From positions 1-33,926 of the forward strand of contig NZ_BAUW01000044.1 in the NCBI RefSeq assembly GCF_000517385.1: a stretch of 33,926 nucleotides of DNA. Direction: 5' to 3'. The translations under genes were made by a program, and so were the position numbers. This document shows positions 17,705 to 27,719 of this stretch, piece by piece (position 1 is the stretch's first letter; the number at the start of each line of letters is the position of its first letter). Below the pieces are notes generated by a model. The model saw only the letters and a list, made by a program, of their open reading frames with translations. It had not been told where the DNA came from and did no database searches. Origin of the DNA: Mesobacillus boroniphilus JCM 21738 (GTDB lineage: Bacteria > Bacillota > Bacilli > Bacillales > Cytobacillaceae).

Positions 17705-18669
17705 TTAATAAAGGTGGCAGGCAGCAAAATGACCAGGTTCAATTTCCTTCAATACAGGTCTATCAGTCTTGCAGATATCCATACATTCCTTGCACCTTGT
17801 ATGGAAGGCACATCCCTGTGGCGGATTCTCCGGGCTTGGAATATCCCCTGTCAGCAGCTCCTGTACCCTTTTCACATCAGGATCCGGTATCGGTACCGCT
17901 GAAAGCAAAGCCCTCGTATACGGATGGAGGGGGTTTTCATACAACTTATCGGCTTCGGTGATCTCTACGAGCCTGCCTAAATACATGACTCCAACTCTGT
18001 CACTGATATGCCTTACAACACCAAGGTCATGGGCTATGAATATATAAGTCAATTGGAATTCCTTTTGCAGGTCCTCCAGAAGATTCAAAACTTGTGATTG
18101 AATGGAAACATCAAGTGCAGATACAGGTTCATCGGCTATAATCAGCTTAGGCCTTGTCATTAACGCACGAGCAATCCCAATCCGCTGGCGCTGTCCGCCG
18201 CTGAACTGGTGTGGATACCTTTTGGCATGGTAGCTGCTGAGGCCGACTACCTCAAGCATTTCCTGGACCATCTGCTTGCGTTCCTTCTTTGTCCCGATCC
18301 CATGGACAATCAGGGGTTCCTCCAAGATTTTCTCGACTGTATGCCGAGGATTCAGTGATGCAAATGGATCCTGAAAGACCATTTGCATATCCTTTCGCGC
18401 CTTGCGCATATCGTTGTCCGAGAGAGTGACAAGATCCTTTCCTTCAAAAATGACTTTCCCTTCTGTAGGTCGGTCAGGCGCATCAGCATTCTTCCTGTAG
18501 TTGATTTGCCGCAACCTGACTCGCCAACAAGTCCAAGTGTTTCACCCTTGTTCACCCAAAAGCTGATATCATCGACAGCTTTCACAGCACCAGTCTGTTT
18601 TCCAAGGATACCGCCAGTAACTGGGAAATATTTTTTCAATCCATCAACTTTTAACAGTACTTCTGTCAT
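17705..18669 (-). CDS. dppF: peptide ABC transporter ATP-binding protein, DppF/OppF type (frame broken)
   Basis: About 321 residues. The start at 18669 ([20 protein letters not shown]) has GAAGGAGG upstream and lies inside the last 26 bases of dppD. Walker A is GESGCGKST; the frame breaks right after MLMRLTD near 18468, where one C is missing, and resumes [13 protein letters not shown]. The signature FSGGQRQR, Walker [13 protein letters not shown] and the switch His in FIAHDLG follow. The oligopeptide-transporter C-terminal domain holds the cysteines of [15 protein letters not shown], which bind an iron-sulphur cluster in some family members. It pairs with DppD to drive import. Confidence 0.9.
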
Positions 18670-19657
18670 TGGCTGCTCCCTCCTTCTGATGCAGCAGGCA
18701 GCGTACAGTATGGCCTGGCCTGCCAGTTTCATAAAGTTCAGGATCTTCGCTCAGGCATCTGTCCATGACAAATTCGCATCTTGCCGCGAACCTGCAGCCA
18801 ACCTTAATGGAACCTGGCTTGGGCACGTTACCGGGAATAGAGTATAAGCGCTCCTGTTTGTCCCTGATATCAGGAATCGATTTAAGTAATCCAAGAGTAT
18901 AAGGGTGCTTCGGGTTTTTAAAGATATCCTCTACAAGCCCTTCCTCGACGATTTTCCCTGCATACATAACAACGACACGCTGGCAAACCTCTGCGACAAC
19001 TCCAAGGTCATGGGTGATCATGATAATCGCCGTATCAAGCTTTACGTTGAGATCCTTCATCAACGCCAGAATTTGCGCCTGGATGGTCACATCAAGCGCC
19101 GTTGTCGGTTCATCAGCAATCAGTACGCGCGGGTGGCAGCTCAGTGCCATTGCAATCATGACCCTCTGCCGCATCCCACCGGAAAGCTGATGAGGATATT
19201 CCTTGACGATTTGTTCTGCTCTTGGCAGCCCGACAAGCTTAAGCATCTCCACTGCCTGCTGATAAGCAGCTTTTTTGCCCAGCTTCTTATGTATTTTCAA
19301 AGCCTCAACCAGCTGTTCACCTATCGTAAATAATGGATTCAACGAGGTCATCGGTTCCTGGAAAATCATCGCGACATCATTTCCCCGGATTTCTCGCATT
19401 CTTCTTTCCGAAGCGTGTACCAGGTCTTCACCATTGAGAAGGATTTCCCCGCCAGCAATTATTCCCGGAGGCTGGGGGATCAGCTTCATGATTGATAAGG
19501 AAGTTACGCTTTTTCCGCTGCCCGATTCTCCGACTATCCCGAGGATCTCTCCTTTGTTAACCGAAAAGCTGACATCATCTACTGCAGGGACCTCACCATC
19601 TTTTGTGATAAATGATGTCTTTAAATTCTTCACATCTAAAACCGGAGCATGTACCAC
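18644..19657 (-). CDS. dppD: peptide ABC transporter ATP-binding protein, DppD/OppD type
   Basis: 337 residues, intact. The start is a GTG at 19657 with AAAGGAG upstream. Walker A is GESGSGKSV, the signature LSGGMRQR, Walker [13 protein letters not shown] and the switch motif MITHDLG. The C-terminal region carries [15 protein letters not shown], the cysteine-rich motif of OppD/F-type subunits. It is the first gene of the cluster, ahead of dppF, the binding protein, dppB and dppC, all on the minus strand. A promoter is expected in the AT-rich 19658-19933; the best -35 is a TTGACA at 19823-19828, with a poorly spaced TAAAAT 20 nt on. Confidence 0.94.
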   Translation of the reverse strand: MVHAPVLDVKNLKTSFITKDGEVPAVDDVSFSVNKGEILGIVGESGSGKSVTSLSIMKLIPQPPGIIAGGEILLNGEDLVHASERRMREIRGNDVAMIFQEPMTSLNPLFTIGEQLVEALKIHKKLGKKAAYQQAVEMLKLVGLPRAEQIVKEYPHQLSGGMRQRVMIAMALSCHPRVLIADEPTTALDVTIQAQILALMKDLNVKLDTAIIMITHDLGVVAEVCQRVVVMYAGKIVEEGLVEDIFKNPKHPYTLGLLKSIPDIRDKQERLYSIPGNVPKPGSIKVGCRFAARCEFVMDRCLSEDPELYETGRPGHTVRCLLHQKEGAANDRSTVKS

Positions 19658-19933
19658 TTTTCTACTCCTTTCTATTACCGAAATATTATTGTTGAATAAA
19701 AATTACTTATGTCTGTGTAAAACATTTTATATTAAATGCACCAAGATAGTCCACTTATTTTTCTTAATTATTTAAATATAATAATAATTTAGAATCATTT
19801 TAGGCATTTGGTACTATTTGTATGTCAAAAGCTGATAAATTATGACACTTTAGAAATATGAAGATTTTCTTGGGATAAATTTTTGTTTATAAAAAGATTC
19901 TGGAAATTATCCAGGAATCGGTTAGGAGCGAAA
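19658..19933. other. AT-rich spacer upstream of dppD
   Basis: No coding sequence is visible. It holds an imperfect hairpin at 19896-19919 (GATTC-TGG / CCA-G-GAATC) and the weak promoter candidate described under dppD. Nothing else is recognised. Confidence 0.5.
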
Positions 19934-19966
19934 GACAAAAAAAACCGAAGCGCAATGCCTCGGTTT
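19934..19966 (-). terminator. Rho-independent terminator of ygaD
   Basis: The arms AAACCGA-x-GC and GC-x-TCGGTTT pair with one mismatch. The stem is followed on the minus strand by eight T and starts 12 nt after the ygaD stop codon. Confidence 0.85.
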
Positions 19967-19978
19967 CTTGTGGATTAT

Positions 19979-21727
19979 TTAACTTTCAAGCTGTTGGACC
20001 TGGAAGAGTCTATGATAGCCCCCCTGCTTTGCCATCAATTCATCATGGCTGCCGTCCTCGATGATTTCTCCGTGCTCAATCAGGACAATCCTGTCTGCAT
20101 GTGTAATCGTGGATAAACGGTGGGCAACAACGAATGTTGTCCTGTCTTTTGCCAATTTTTCTATCGCTTCCTGAATAAGATGCTCACTCTCAAGATCGAG
20201 CGCTGATGTTGCTTCATCAAGAATTAGAATAGGCGGATTCTTCAGGAACACTCGCGCGATGGCAACACGCTGTTTTTGGCCCCCGGAAAGCTTGACTCCC
20301 CTTTCACCGACTTTTGTATCATAGCCTTCTGGCAGATTCATAATAAAATCGTGAGCATTTGCTGCCTTGGCCGCTTGAAAGACTTCCTCATCACTGGCAC
20401 CTGGCCTGCCTAACAGGATATTCGATTTGACCGATTCACTGAACAAAATATTATCCTGCGCAACCATGCCGATTTTATCTCGCAGGGAACGGACCTTGAA
20501 CGAACGGATATCCTTCCCATCAAGGAGGATTTCGCCATCGGTAACATCAAAGAATCTTGGTATCAGGCTGACAAACGAAGATTTTCCGCCACCGCTCATT
20601 CCGACCAGAGCAATAGTTTCTCCCTTTTCAACCTCTATATTCAAATTCTTAAGTACCGTCTCTCCGTCTTCCTCATAAGAGAAACTTACATTTCTAAAAG
20701 AAATATCCCCGTTCACTTTTTTCAGTTCAATTGCATCAGGAGAATCCTTGATATCGTATTTTTCATCCATGAATTCGAAAACGCGGTCCATTGAAGCAAT
20801 CGCCTGAGTCAACGTGGTCGATGAATTCACCAGCCTGCGCAGTGGGTTATAAAGCCTGTCGATATACGCAATGAAAGCGGCCATTTCCCCGATGGTAAGA
20901 TTCCCTTGAAGGACCTGGTAACCGGAAAAGCCAATAACAAGCAATGGTGCTATATCAGTAATCGTATTGACTACCGCAAATGCTTTTGCGTTCCATCTTG
21001 TGTGATCAAGCGCTTTTGTTAAAAAGTTTTTATTCTGCTGGTCAAATTGTGTCTGTTCATAATCCTCAATCGCAAAGCTTTTGATGACTGAGATTCCAGC
21101 CACTCTCTCATGCAAATAGCTTTGTACCCCCGCGAGTGCCTGTGACCGTTCTCTCGTAAGCTTCCGAAGATTCCCGAAGAAAAATTTCACCGAAAAAGCG
21201 TAAAAAGGAAACAGGATCAATGAGACAAACGTAAGCTTGACATCCATCAAGAACATGATAGCAGCTGCTATCACAATCGTAGCAATATCAAGCCATAGAT
21301 TCATCAGTCCAGACACAACGAATGTCTTTGTTTGCTCGACATCATTGATCATCCTTGAGATGACCTCTCCAGCCCTTGTATTGGAATAATATTTATAGCT
21401 GAGTCTCTGCATATGGGTAAACAGTCTGTCTCTTAAGTCATAAAGAATCTTGCTCGCTGTCCACTGCGCAAAGTATTGACGATAGTATTCAATTGGCGGC
21501 CTGAGCACGACAAAAACAACAATCATGACGCCCATTACCCAAAGCAACTTGTCTATTTTTTCATCCTTGTCCAGTGTTTCATTTCCGATGACATCATCCA
21601 GGACAAATTTGATTAAAAGTGGAATTAACAGTGGAATCGCAAATTTAAGGATGCCGATGATGATTGTTCCAATGATTTGCAGCCTATATGGTTTGACGAA
21701 TTTTAAGTATCTGCGGATGCTGCCCAA
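19979..21727 (-). CDS. ygaD: ABC exporter with fused membrane and ATPase domains (YgaD/MsbA type)
   Basis: 582 residues, intact. Residues 1-310 form the six-helix type-1 exporter membrane domain. The ATPase domain follows, with Walker [10 protein letters not shown] at about residue 375, the signature LSGGQKQR, Walker [13 protein letters not shown] and the switch His in VVAHRLSTI. It probably works as a homodimer exporting lipids or drugs, since no partner half-transporter is adjacent. The start codon is a TTG at 21727: ATAGGAGGG is well spaced and no ATG is nearby. Upstream lie the pentamer microsatellite and the ygaC terminator, so little ordinary sequence remains for a promoter. Confidence 0.93.
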   Translation of the reverse strand: MGSIRRYLKFVKPYRLQIIGTIIIGILKFAIPLLIPLLIKFVLDDVIGNETLDKDEKIDKLLWVMGVMIVVFVVLRPPIEYYRQYFAQWTASKILYDLRDRLFTHMQRLSYKYYSNTRAGEVISRMINDVEQTKTFVVSGLMNLWLDIATIVIAAAIMFLMDVKLTFVSLILFPFYAFSVKFFFGNLRKLTRERSQALAGVQSYLHERVAGISVIKSFAIEDYEQTQFDQQNKNFLTKALDHTRWNAKAFAVVNTITDIAPLLVIGFSGYQVLQGNLTIGEMAAFIAYIDRLYNPLRRLVNSSTTLTQAIASMDRVFEFMDEKYDIKDSPDAIELKKVNGDISFRNVSFSYEEDGETVLKNLNIEVEKGETIALVGMSGGGKSSFVSLIPRFFDVTDGEILLDGKDIRSFKVRSLRDKIGMVAQDNILFSESVKSNILLGRPGASDEEVFQAAKAANAHDFIMNLPEGYDTKVGERGVKLSGGQKQRVAIARVFLKNPPILILDEATSALDLESEHLIQEAIEKLAKDRTTFVVAHRLSTITHADRIVLIEHGEIIEDGSHDELMAKQGGYHRLFQVQQLES

Positions 21728-21750
21728 TTATGGTTCCCTCCTATGGAGCC

Positions 21751-21840
21751 TTACCTTACCTTACCTTACCTTACCTTACCTTACCTTACCTTACCTTACC
21801 TTACCTTACCTTACCTTACCTTGCCTTGCCTTGCCTTGCT
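21751..21840. repeat. pentanucleotide microsatellite, 18 units, in the ygaD leader
   Basis: Fourteen uninterrupted TTACC units (21751-21820) are followed by three TTGCC and one TTGCT (21821-21840). The array begins 9 bp upstream of the ygaD Shine-Dalgarno (21737-21742) and ends 10 bp from the ygaC terminator, so it fills nearly all of the region where a ygaD promoter and leader would be. Long open frames through it on the plus strand are artefacts of the repeat. Confidence 0.95.
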
Positions 21841-21849
21841 GTTGACGAA

Positions 21850-21878
21850 ACAAAAACCTGTTGAATCAAATCAACAGG
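21850..21878 (-). terminator. Rho-independent terminator of ygaC
   Basis: The perfect 8-bp stem CCTGTTGA / TCAACAGG with a 6-nt loop is followed on the minus strand by TTTTTGTTT. It lies 24 nt after the ygaC stop codon. Confidence 0.9.
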
Positions 21879-21902
21879 CTCAAGCTTGTCTACCCTGTAT
21901 GG

Positions 21903-22433
21903 TTAACGGCGATATGTTAAATACCGTTCATAATAAATGTCGATGAAATCAGGCGCAAATGGACCCTTCCTCTGCCTGATCCAGCGTTTAAGCTTTTCAA
22001 CATTGTATTTCAATATCTTATCGATCACATCAGGGTATTGCATTTCTTTTCGATGGCGTTCATATTCATCCTCATCGAGCAGATTAAACGTCATATCAGG
22101 AAAAACTTTAATATCGAGATCATAGTCAATATATTTCAGCGCTTCTCCATCAAATATAAATGGAGAACTAATATTGCAGTAGTAATACACGCCATCTTCC
22201 CGAATCATGCCTATAACGTTGAACCATAGCTGAGAGTGAAAGTAACAGATTGCAGGCTCTCTCGTCATCCAAGTTCTGCCGTCTGACTCAGTTACGACTG
22301 TCCTATCATTCCCGCCAATCACTAGATTTTGCGTTCCTTTTAAGACGGTAGTTTCTTCCCAGACTCGATGGATGTGCCCATTATGCTTATAACTGTGGAT
22401 TTGGATCGGTTCACCTTCTGTGGGTACGCCCAT
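21903..22433 (-). CDS. ygaC: nucleoside tri/diphosphatase, Ntdp/DUF402 family (YgaC)
   Basis: 176 residues, the same length as B. subtilis YgaC. Members of this UPF0374/DUF402 family hydrolyse nucleoside tri- and diphosphates in the cytoplasm. Recognisable stretches are [64 protein letters not shown], the acidic LLDEDEYE and [17 protein letters not shown]. The conserved Asp/Glu and Tyr residues are thought to bind the metal and phosphates. I start it at the ATG at 22433 because AGGGGAG lies upstream; the frame is open to 22505, but that part is not family sequence. It is bounded by its own terminator. Confidence 0.93.
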   Translation of the reverse strand: MGVPTEGEPIQIHSYKHNGHIHRVWEETTVLKGTQNLVIGGNDRTVVTESDGRTWMTREPAICYFHSQLWFNVIGMIREDGVYYYCNISSPFIFDGEALKYIDYDLDIKVFPDMTFNLLDEDEYERHRKEMQYPDVIDKILKYNVEKLKRWIRQRKGPFAPDFIDIYYERYLTYRR

Positions 22434-22568
22434 GTTCTTCTCCCCTACTTTCCTTTCCCGGAAACTTTGCAACCTATTTAATGTATATTTATCTAAATTC
22501 TTCAAAAGACAAAAGGCAACAAAGAACGATTCCTATTTTTTATTATTATAACGGTTAACGAGAGAATT

Positions 22569-22603
22569 TAAAACAAAAGAGCCACCGATTTCCTCGATAG
22601 CTC
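22569..22603 (-). terminator. Rho-independent terminator of ygaB
   Basis: On the minus strand GAGCTATCGA pairs with TCGGTGGCTC (two G-U pairs) around a 5-nt loop, followed by TTTTGTTTT. It is 67 nt after the ygaB stop codon. Confidence 0.75.
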
Positions 22604-22669
22604 AATAAATTCGCTTAATTTTTTTAAAAATTCACTTATTTTTATTTCAATGGTTTGCAGAAACCACTC

Positions 22670-22924
22670 TTAACGAAAACTAACGGCAAGCTGTTGATAT
22701 GTATGGATGACTTCCTCTGTCTGCTTTTCAAACATCTGGTAGATTTCCTTCAGGTCCTGCTTTTTTCGGTCAATTTCGATACGCAGATCTTCTAATTCAG
22801 CACTTTGCTTAAGGACATCCAGCTGCTTTTCAATCTCCTGGCATCTTTCCAATTCAGACTGCAGATATAAAAGCTTTTCCATCGTTTGCATTTGTGTAGA
22901 AACCAATTCGTTAAATTTATCCAT
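22670..22924 (-). CDS. ygaB: YgaB-like small coiled-coil protein
   Basis: 84 residues, nearly all predicted helix, with heptad-like spacing of Leu/Ile/Met from residue 10 to 75 (MEKLLYLQSELERCQEIEKQ, LEDLRIEIDRKKQDLKEIYQ). It matches the place and size of B. subtilis YgaB, a protein of unknown function between sspE and ygaC. There is no signal peptide or membrane segment. GGTGG precedes the ATG. It has a separate terminator at 22569-22603. Confidence 0.8.
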   Translation of the reverse strand: MDKFNELVSTQMQTMEKLLYLQSELERCQEIEKQLDVLKQSAELEDLRIEIDRKKQDLKEIYQMFEKQTEEVIHTYQQLAVSFR

Positions 22925-23173
22925 GCATTTCCACCGCCTGTATAATTTATCTTTTATTTTAAATGTATTCTTGGGTGAGGGTGAAAATCCTTTGACTAGT
23001 TATGTAGAGGAATTGGAACCTTTGTCGAATGGAGTAACTTGATTTTGCATTACCTCTCATTAACCTGCCTGTCTCATTTATGCGCTGAAATTCGTTTTGC
23101 GTTTCCTTTTCAATGGTCCCGCTACGGTCGCGAACTGAGAGTTGACTTTGAATCCCATCAAATTTAATCAATG

Positions 23174-23204
23174 GAAAAAGGCACTCTGCGAATTAGAGTG
23201 CCTT
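23174..23204 (-). terminator. Rho-independent terminator of sspE
   Basis: The perfect 10-bp stem AAGGCACTCT / AGAGTGCCTT with a 7-nt loop is followed on the minus strand by TTTTTCC. It lies 15 nt after the corrected sspE stop. Confidence 0.9.
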
Positions 23205-23218
23205 CCATTAAGGTGATT

Positions 23219-23406
23219 TTAGCGCTGTTGTCCAGAGTTTTGGCCTTTGCGAGCTTCAGCTGCTGGTTTTGCTGACGTACTTCTTGAGCGTTTGTTTCGC
23301 TCGCGAATTCAGTGCCGTATTGTCCGCCTTTAGCAGATTGAGCGTTTTGTTGTCTCACCTGCTGAATGTTAGTTCCAGCTTGAGATTGATTAGGTTGTTT
23401 TGCCAT
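23219..23406 (-). CDS. sspE: gamma-type small acid-soluble spore protein (frame broken near the C-terminus)
   Basis: About 62 residues when corrected. It is a storage protein of the spore core, degraded during germination to supply amino acids. The composition is typical (rich in Gln, Asn, Ala, Gly), with two related segments: QVRQQNAQSAKGGQYGTEFA and EVRQQNQQAEARKGQNSGQQ. The TEFASE site for the germination protease GPR is present. The raw frame turns into a lysine-leucine tail after QQNQQ; adding one G at about 23260 restores AEARKGQNSGQQR and a TAA at 23219, just before the terminator. GGAGGTGA precedes the ATG. In B. subtilis the gene is forespore-specific (sigma G). Confidence 0.92.
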
Positions 23407-23495
23407 CGTTTATCACCTCCACGAATAATAGATTAACCATCCGCGGAAAGTGCTATCCGACTTTTTTATACCAAATTCATCCAGTTGGATTCATC

Positions 23496-24290
<795 letters not shown>

Positions 24291-24303
24291 TTAATTTTGT
24301 TTC

Positions 24304-24332
24304 ATTTTAGCCTGTTCAGGTATATATGACAA
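24304..24332 (-). promoter_or_regulatory. sigma-A-type promoter of fabL
   Basis: On the minus strand TTGTCA (24332-24327) and TAAAAT (24309-24304) are separated by exactly 17 bp, about 60 bp before the fabL start codon. Confidence 0.65.
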
Positions 24333-24432
24333 TAAGGATCGATTTCTTGTTCCGTTTTTTATGCTGTGATAAAAACTCCCGTACTGAAAACACTATTCTT
24401 AAGACCGACACTCTTACGAAAGGATGATTCCC

Positions 24433-24657
24433 ATGTATGTAGGCCGTGATATGACTGAATTATCGATGATGCCCAAAACTGATTGGAAGGATAGCGAGCT
24501 TGCTTTTTTCCATCATTCTCTCCAGCAAATGGTCCCTTATTTGAATGCTGAAGGCCAGACGATCCACAGAGAAATCGTTGAAGAAATCGAAAGCCGGGGC
24601 GGTTTGAACCGCGGCGAAGCCGATTATACGCACGGGACGAAAGTTAGCTACGACTGA
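24433..24657 (+). CDS. yfhS: YfhS-like conserved small protein
   Basis: 74 residues. I recognise it by sequence and place as YfhS, a B. subtilis protein of unknown function between mutY and fabL. MYVGRDMTELSM opens it and THGTKVSYD closes it, with a helical middle. It has no membrane segment. I prefer the ATG at 24433 over the one at 24424, because GAAAGGATG then lies at a normal distance and the homologue starts with MY. It ends 6 nt before a terminator shared with mutY. Confidence 0.75.
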   Translation: MYVGRDMTELSMMPKTDWKDSELAFFHHSLQQMVPYLNAEGQTIHREIVEEIESRGGLNRGEADYTHGTKVSYD

Positions 24658-24662
24658 TATGG

Positions 24663-24700
24663 AAAAGGCTGCTAACTCCGATGGTTAGTCAGCCTTTTTA
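24663..24700. terminator. bidirectional terminator shared by yfhS and mutY
   Basis: AAAAGGCTG pairs with CAGCCTTTT, with an inner CTAAC/GTTAG and one bulge. T runs follow on both strands. The mutY stop codon (24685-24687) lies within it. Confidence 0.85.
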
Positions 24701-25790
24701 TATTCCAGATACTGCTTCAGCATTTTTTGGTAAGGTACCGGAAATGCGAATTCCTGGATTTCCTTCTCTGTTACCAATTTGAGCTGTGGAGTCTCGATGA
24801 TTTCGCCCGTAAATTGTCCGCTGAATACCTGTATGTTCCATACCAAATGCGAAAATACATGGCCGATTTCGCCTATGGAATCACCTAACTTCGGTATTAA
24901 ACCATAGTTCTCTTCAAAATGCTCAGCCAGCTGATCTCTTTGTCTCTGGAAGTCGAGGCTCAGCTCAACAGTCGGAAACTCCCACAAGTTTGCCAGCAAG
25001 CCGGTTCCAGGCCTTTTCCGTATTAGGATCCTTCCTTTACCATCACTGAAAATCCCGGCAGCAAGCTGTACATTTTTCTGTTTTTTCTTTTTTGTTTTTA
25101 CAGGCAGTTCATTTTGCACTCCTTCATGGAATGCCTGACAGTGTTCCCTGACCGGGCAAAGCAGGCAGGAAGGAGAGGTCGGGGTGCAGATTAGGGCTCC
25201 AAGCTCCATTACCGCTTGATTGAAATAGGAGGGGTTTTCGTGCGATATTAGCTCCCTGACTCCCGCTTCAAAAATTTTACGGGACGCTGGTCGGGCAATG
25301 TCCTCCCTAATCAACAAGATACGTGATAATACCCTCATGACATTTCCATCGACCGCAGGCTCAGGTTTTCCATAGGCAATGCTCAGGATTGCTCCGGCAG
25401 TGTATGGTCCAACACCTTTTAAAGCTGAAATCTCTTTCGGAGAATCTGGACTCTGCCGCCGTATCTTTCATTTACTTCTTTCACAGCGGATTGTAAATTA
25501 AGGACACGGGAATAATAACCAAGTCCTTCCCATGCTTTAAGGACTTTTTCTTCATCAGCGTCAGCTAGCGCCTCTAACGTTGGGAAATTTTCCAAAAATC
25601 GATTAAAATAAGGGATGACAGTATCTACTCTAGTTTGTTGGAGCATGATTTCTGATACCCACACTTTGTAAGGATCCTGGTCCTTTCTCCATGGCAGTTC
25701 TCGTTGCTCACTTACAAACCATCCTATCAAGTCATCCTGAAAGGATATTATATCCATTTTATCTATACATTTCTTGATGTCAGTTGCCAC
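24685..25790 (-). CDS. mutY: A/G-specific adenine glycosylase MutY (frame broken)
   Basis: About 368 residues, as in B. subtilis MutY (YfhQ). It removes adenine mispaired with 8-oxoguanine. The N-terminal glycosylase shows [20 protein letters not shown] and Q-T-R. One C is missing near 25448: the joined reading is [20 protein letters not shown], the helix-hairpin-helix, followed by [11 protein letters not shown] and the catalytic Asp in [12 protein letters not shown]. The 4Fe-4S loop is [17 protein letters not shown] (C-x6-C-x2-C-x5-C). The C-terminal NUDIX-like domain that recognises oxoG follows. The start is a GTG at 25790 behind GGAGG. Confidence 0.93.
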
Positions 25791-25838
25791 TTTCGTTCCT
25801 CCAGGTGTTAAACTTTCCGGAAATTTGGGAATATAATA

Positions 25839-26135
25839 TTAACGCTTCTGCTTAATCGCCATGAAGCCTATTCGTTCCAATCCACCCGGAACAAAATCTT
25901 CAAGGATTCCAAAAACTGAGTGGTTCCGGGAAAGCCGCATTTTTTTCAAAGCATGGTAATGGGCTTCAGTCGGGACATAGAATGTTTCAACGAAAATATT
26001 ACGCTCTTCTGACTGGCTCCATGAAAACATATCAGCCTCAAAATCAGGAAGCATTGTAGAGATTTTATCGATTGTCTCGCGGTATTGGCTAAGCAGATTT
26101 TGTTTTACTTCATACTGTACGATCATCTGAATCAA
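25839..26135 (-). CDS. small protein of unknown function
   Basis: 98 residues, intact, with no family that I recognise with certainty. The start is a TTG at 26135 behind AAGGAG (9-nt spacing); an ATG three codons later would be too far from it. The pattern MIVQYEVK, helix, FSWSQSEERNIFVETFYVPT, helix suggests a ferredoxin-like alpha/beta fold of the dimeric-barrel kind (ABM or NIPSNAP-like). That is a guess from the strand-helix-strand order only. It lies 48 bp upstream of mutY on the same strand, so the two may be cotranscribed. A hairpin lies just ahead of its ribosome site. Confidence 0.7.
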   Translation of the reverse strand: MIQMIVQYEVKQNLLSQYRETIDKISTMLPDFEADMFSWSQSEERNIFVETFYVPTEAHYHALKKMRLSRNHSVFGILEDFVPGGLERIGFMAIKQKR

Positions 26136-26156
26136 TTTTTCCAGCTCCTTTTCTTG

Positions 26157-26179
26157 AAGGGCTGATTGAAACAGCCCTT
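26157..26179. promoter_or_regulatory. hairpin in the divergent region between the small gene and yfhP
   Basis: AAGGGCTG and CAGCCCTT are perfect 8-bp arms around a 7-nt loop, about 10 nt upstream of the small gene's Shine-Dalgarno. No T run follows on either strand. It could be a leader stem or an operator for both genes. Confidence 0.45.
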
Positions 26180-26274
26180 TAAACGTAAACTATTCTTCGT
26201 ATTGTGACAAGGACTTTTACCTGCCAAACGTTGGTTATGAGTAACAGAAATCTTTTAAAAAGGAGGATGTTCCC

Positions 26275-27261
26275 ATGGATACTGGAACCCATGTTGTGAT
26301 GGGATTCGCTCTTGGCGGGTTAGCTACGCTAGATCCTGCTGTCAGCGGAAGCACCGCCACTGCCTCAAGCGTGCTGATTGCTACACTTGTCGGCTCGCAA
26401 ATCCCTGATATCGATACTGTATTGAAATTGAGGAATAATGCTGTCTATATACGGAATCACCGTGGCATTACCCATTCGATTCCAGCAGTCCTCCTGTGGC
26501 CGCTGCTTATTTCTGGGACAATCCATTTTTTCTACCCAGAAGCAAATTTGCTGCATTTATGGATTTGGACATTTATTGCTGTTTTCCTTCATGTTTTTGT
26601 CGACATTTTCAACGCATATGGGACACAGGCATTGCGTCCTTTTTCGTCAAAATGGGTCGCGTTGGGGGTTATCAATACATTTGACCCGATTATTTTTGCG
26701 ATTCATGTCGTCGGTTTGTTCCTCTGGGCATTTGGATATCACCCTGGATATACATTTTTAACGATCTATGCGATCCTGGTGTTCTACTATATCTATCGCT
26801 TTATCATGAAGTTTCGAATCCGACGGGCAGTTGAACATATTGTACCGGATGCTACAGAAATCATCATCGCCCCAACAATGAAATTCAATCATTGGCGGGT
26901 AGCGGTGATGAATAAACACCAGTTCTTTGTCGGCCGCGGACACAAGCACCATGTGAGGATACTCGATCAATTCAATCGTGTACCTGTCCCGGAAACTCCG
27001 GTTTTGGAAGCAGCAAAAAAAGACAAGAACCTGTCAGCGTTCCTGTCCTTCTCTCCTGTCTACCGCTGGGAATGTGATGAATATGATGACTATTACGAAG
27101 TCAGGTTCATTGACCTTCGCTACCGCAGCAACGGGCACTATCCATTCGTCGCTGTCGTGAATCTCAGCAAGGATCTGGAAATTCTCAGCTCGTATACCGG
27201 CTGGATATACAGCGAGGAAAAACTGCGAAAGAAATTGGAATTTCTTCCTGGTGAGGGGTAA
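26275..27261 (+). CDS. yfhP: YfhP-like membrane-bound metal-dependent hydrolase family protein
   Basis: 328 residues, intact. It belongs to the YdjM/LexA-binding inner-membrane hydrolase family (DUF457). Metal-binding residues are visible in MDTGTHVVMGFALGG, PDIDTV and NHRGITHSIP, and later HVFVDIFNAYGTQ. Several membrane helices lie between residues 65 and 175, followed by a soluble C-terminal part of about 150 residues. In B. subtilis YfhP has been described as a negative regulator of mutY, fabL, sspE and itself, which fits its place beside these genes; direct DNA binding by a membrane protein seems unlikely. AAAGGAGG precedes the ATG. Confidence 0.9.
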   Translation: MDTGTHVVMGFALGGLATLDPAVSGSTATASSVLIATLVGSQIPDIDTVLKLRNNAVYIRNHRGITHSIPAVLLWPLLISGTIHFFYPEANLLHLWIWTFIAVFLHVFVDIFNAYGTQALRPFSSKWVALGVINTFDPIIFAIHVVGLFLWAFGYHPGYTFLTIYAILVFYYIYRFIMKFRIRRAVEHIVPDATEIIIAPTMKFNHWRVAVMNKHQFFVGRGHKHHVRILDQFNRVPVPETPVLEAAKKDKNLSAFLSFSPVYRWECDEYDDYYEVRFIDLRYRSNGHYPFVAVVNLSKDLEILSSYTGWIYSEEKLRKKLEFLPGEG

Positions 27262-27293
27262 AACCGGATTACCTTTGCAGTCACAACAAACGG

Positions 27294-27321
27294 AAAAATC
27301 CCCGCAAATGCGGGGATTTTT
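27294..27321. terminator. bidirectional terminator between yfhP and yfhJ
   Basis: AAAAATCCCCGC and GCGGGGATTTTT form a perfect 12-bp stem with a 4-nt loop, flanked by A and T tracts on both sides. It lies 2 nt from the yfhJ stop. Confidence 0.95.
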
Positions 27322-27323
27322 CA

Positions 27324-27602
27324 TTAATGGTCTTTATCGGCATTATCGGAATCCTGTTCCAGTAAATGCTTATACTTCGGGTTTCTGGCAACAAATTCAT
27401 GTAGCTGTCCGCCGTAATTTTCAATCCATTGGCGGACCACTTTTTCGGTCATTTCACTGCCCATATATTCATGTCCTGCTTTTGCGTAGGTTGACTCAAA
27501 GTCTCCCCATAAAAGCTCCACCCATGTCAAAGCCTGTTCATAGGTGATGCCCTTGTTCTTTTCTTGCAGCAGGCTTGCCAGCTTCTCATGAGTTTCTTGC
27601 AA
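27324..27602 (-). CDS. yfhJ: YfhJ-like WVELL-motif protein
   Basis: 92 residues. TWVELLWGDFESTYAKAG near residues 26-43 is the hallmark of the YfhJ (WVELL) family, whose function is unknown. The protein is acidic and helical, without signal or membrane segments. The start is a TTG at 27602 preceded by AGGGTGAT. It converges on yfhP with a shared terminator and is divergent from sspK. Confidence 0.85.
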   Translation of the reverse strand: MQETHEKLASLLQEKNKGITYEQALTWVELLWGDFESTYAKAGHEYMGSEMTEKVVRQWIENYGGQLHEFVARNPKYKHLLEQDSDNADKDH

Positions 27603-27719
27603 TCGTGATCACCCTTTGCCAATTTTTAATGTAGTTTTGAATGATTGGATTTGTCCAATACTATAAATGCGTGCAGCTTTTTTGGCATACACGTAATTTT
27701 ACCCGTCACGGAGGGCAAT

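Noticed and set aside
21743..21946. Repetitive leucine-threonine-proline-tyrosine protein on the plus strand
   Set aside because: It is the translation of the TTACC microsatellite; it lacks a ribosome site and lies opposite the ygaD leader.
22959..23171. 70-codon frame between sspE and ygaB
   Set aside because: It starts with TTG directly at the sspE terminator, has no Shine-Dalgarno and no family resemblance.
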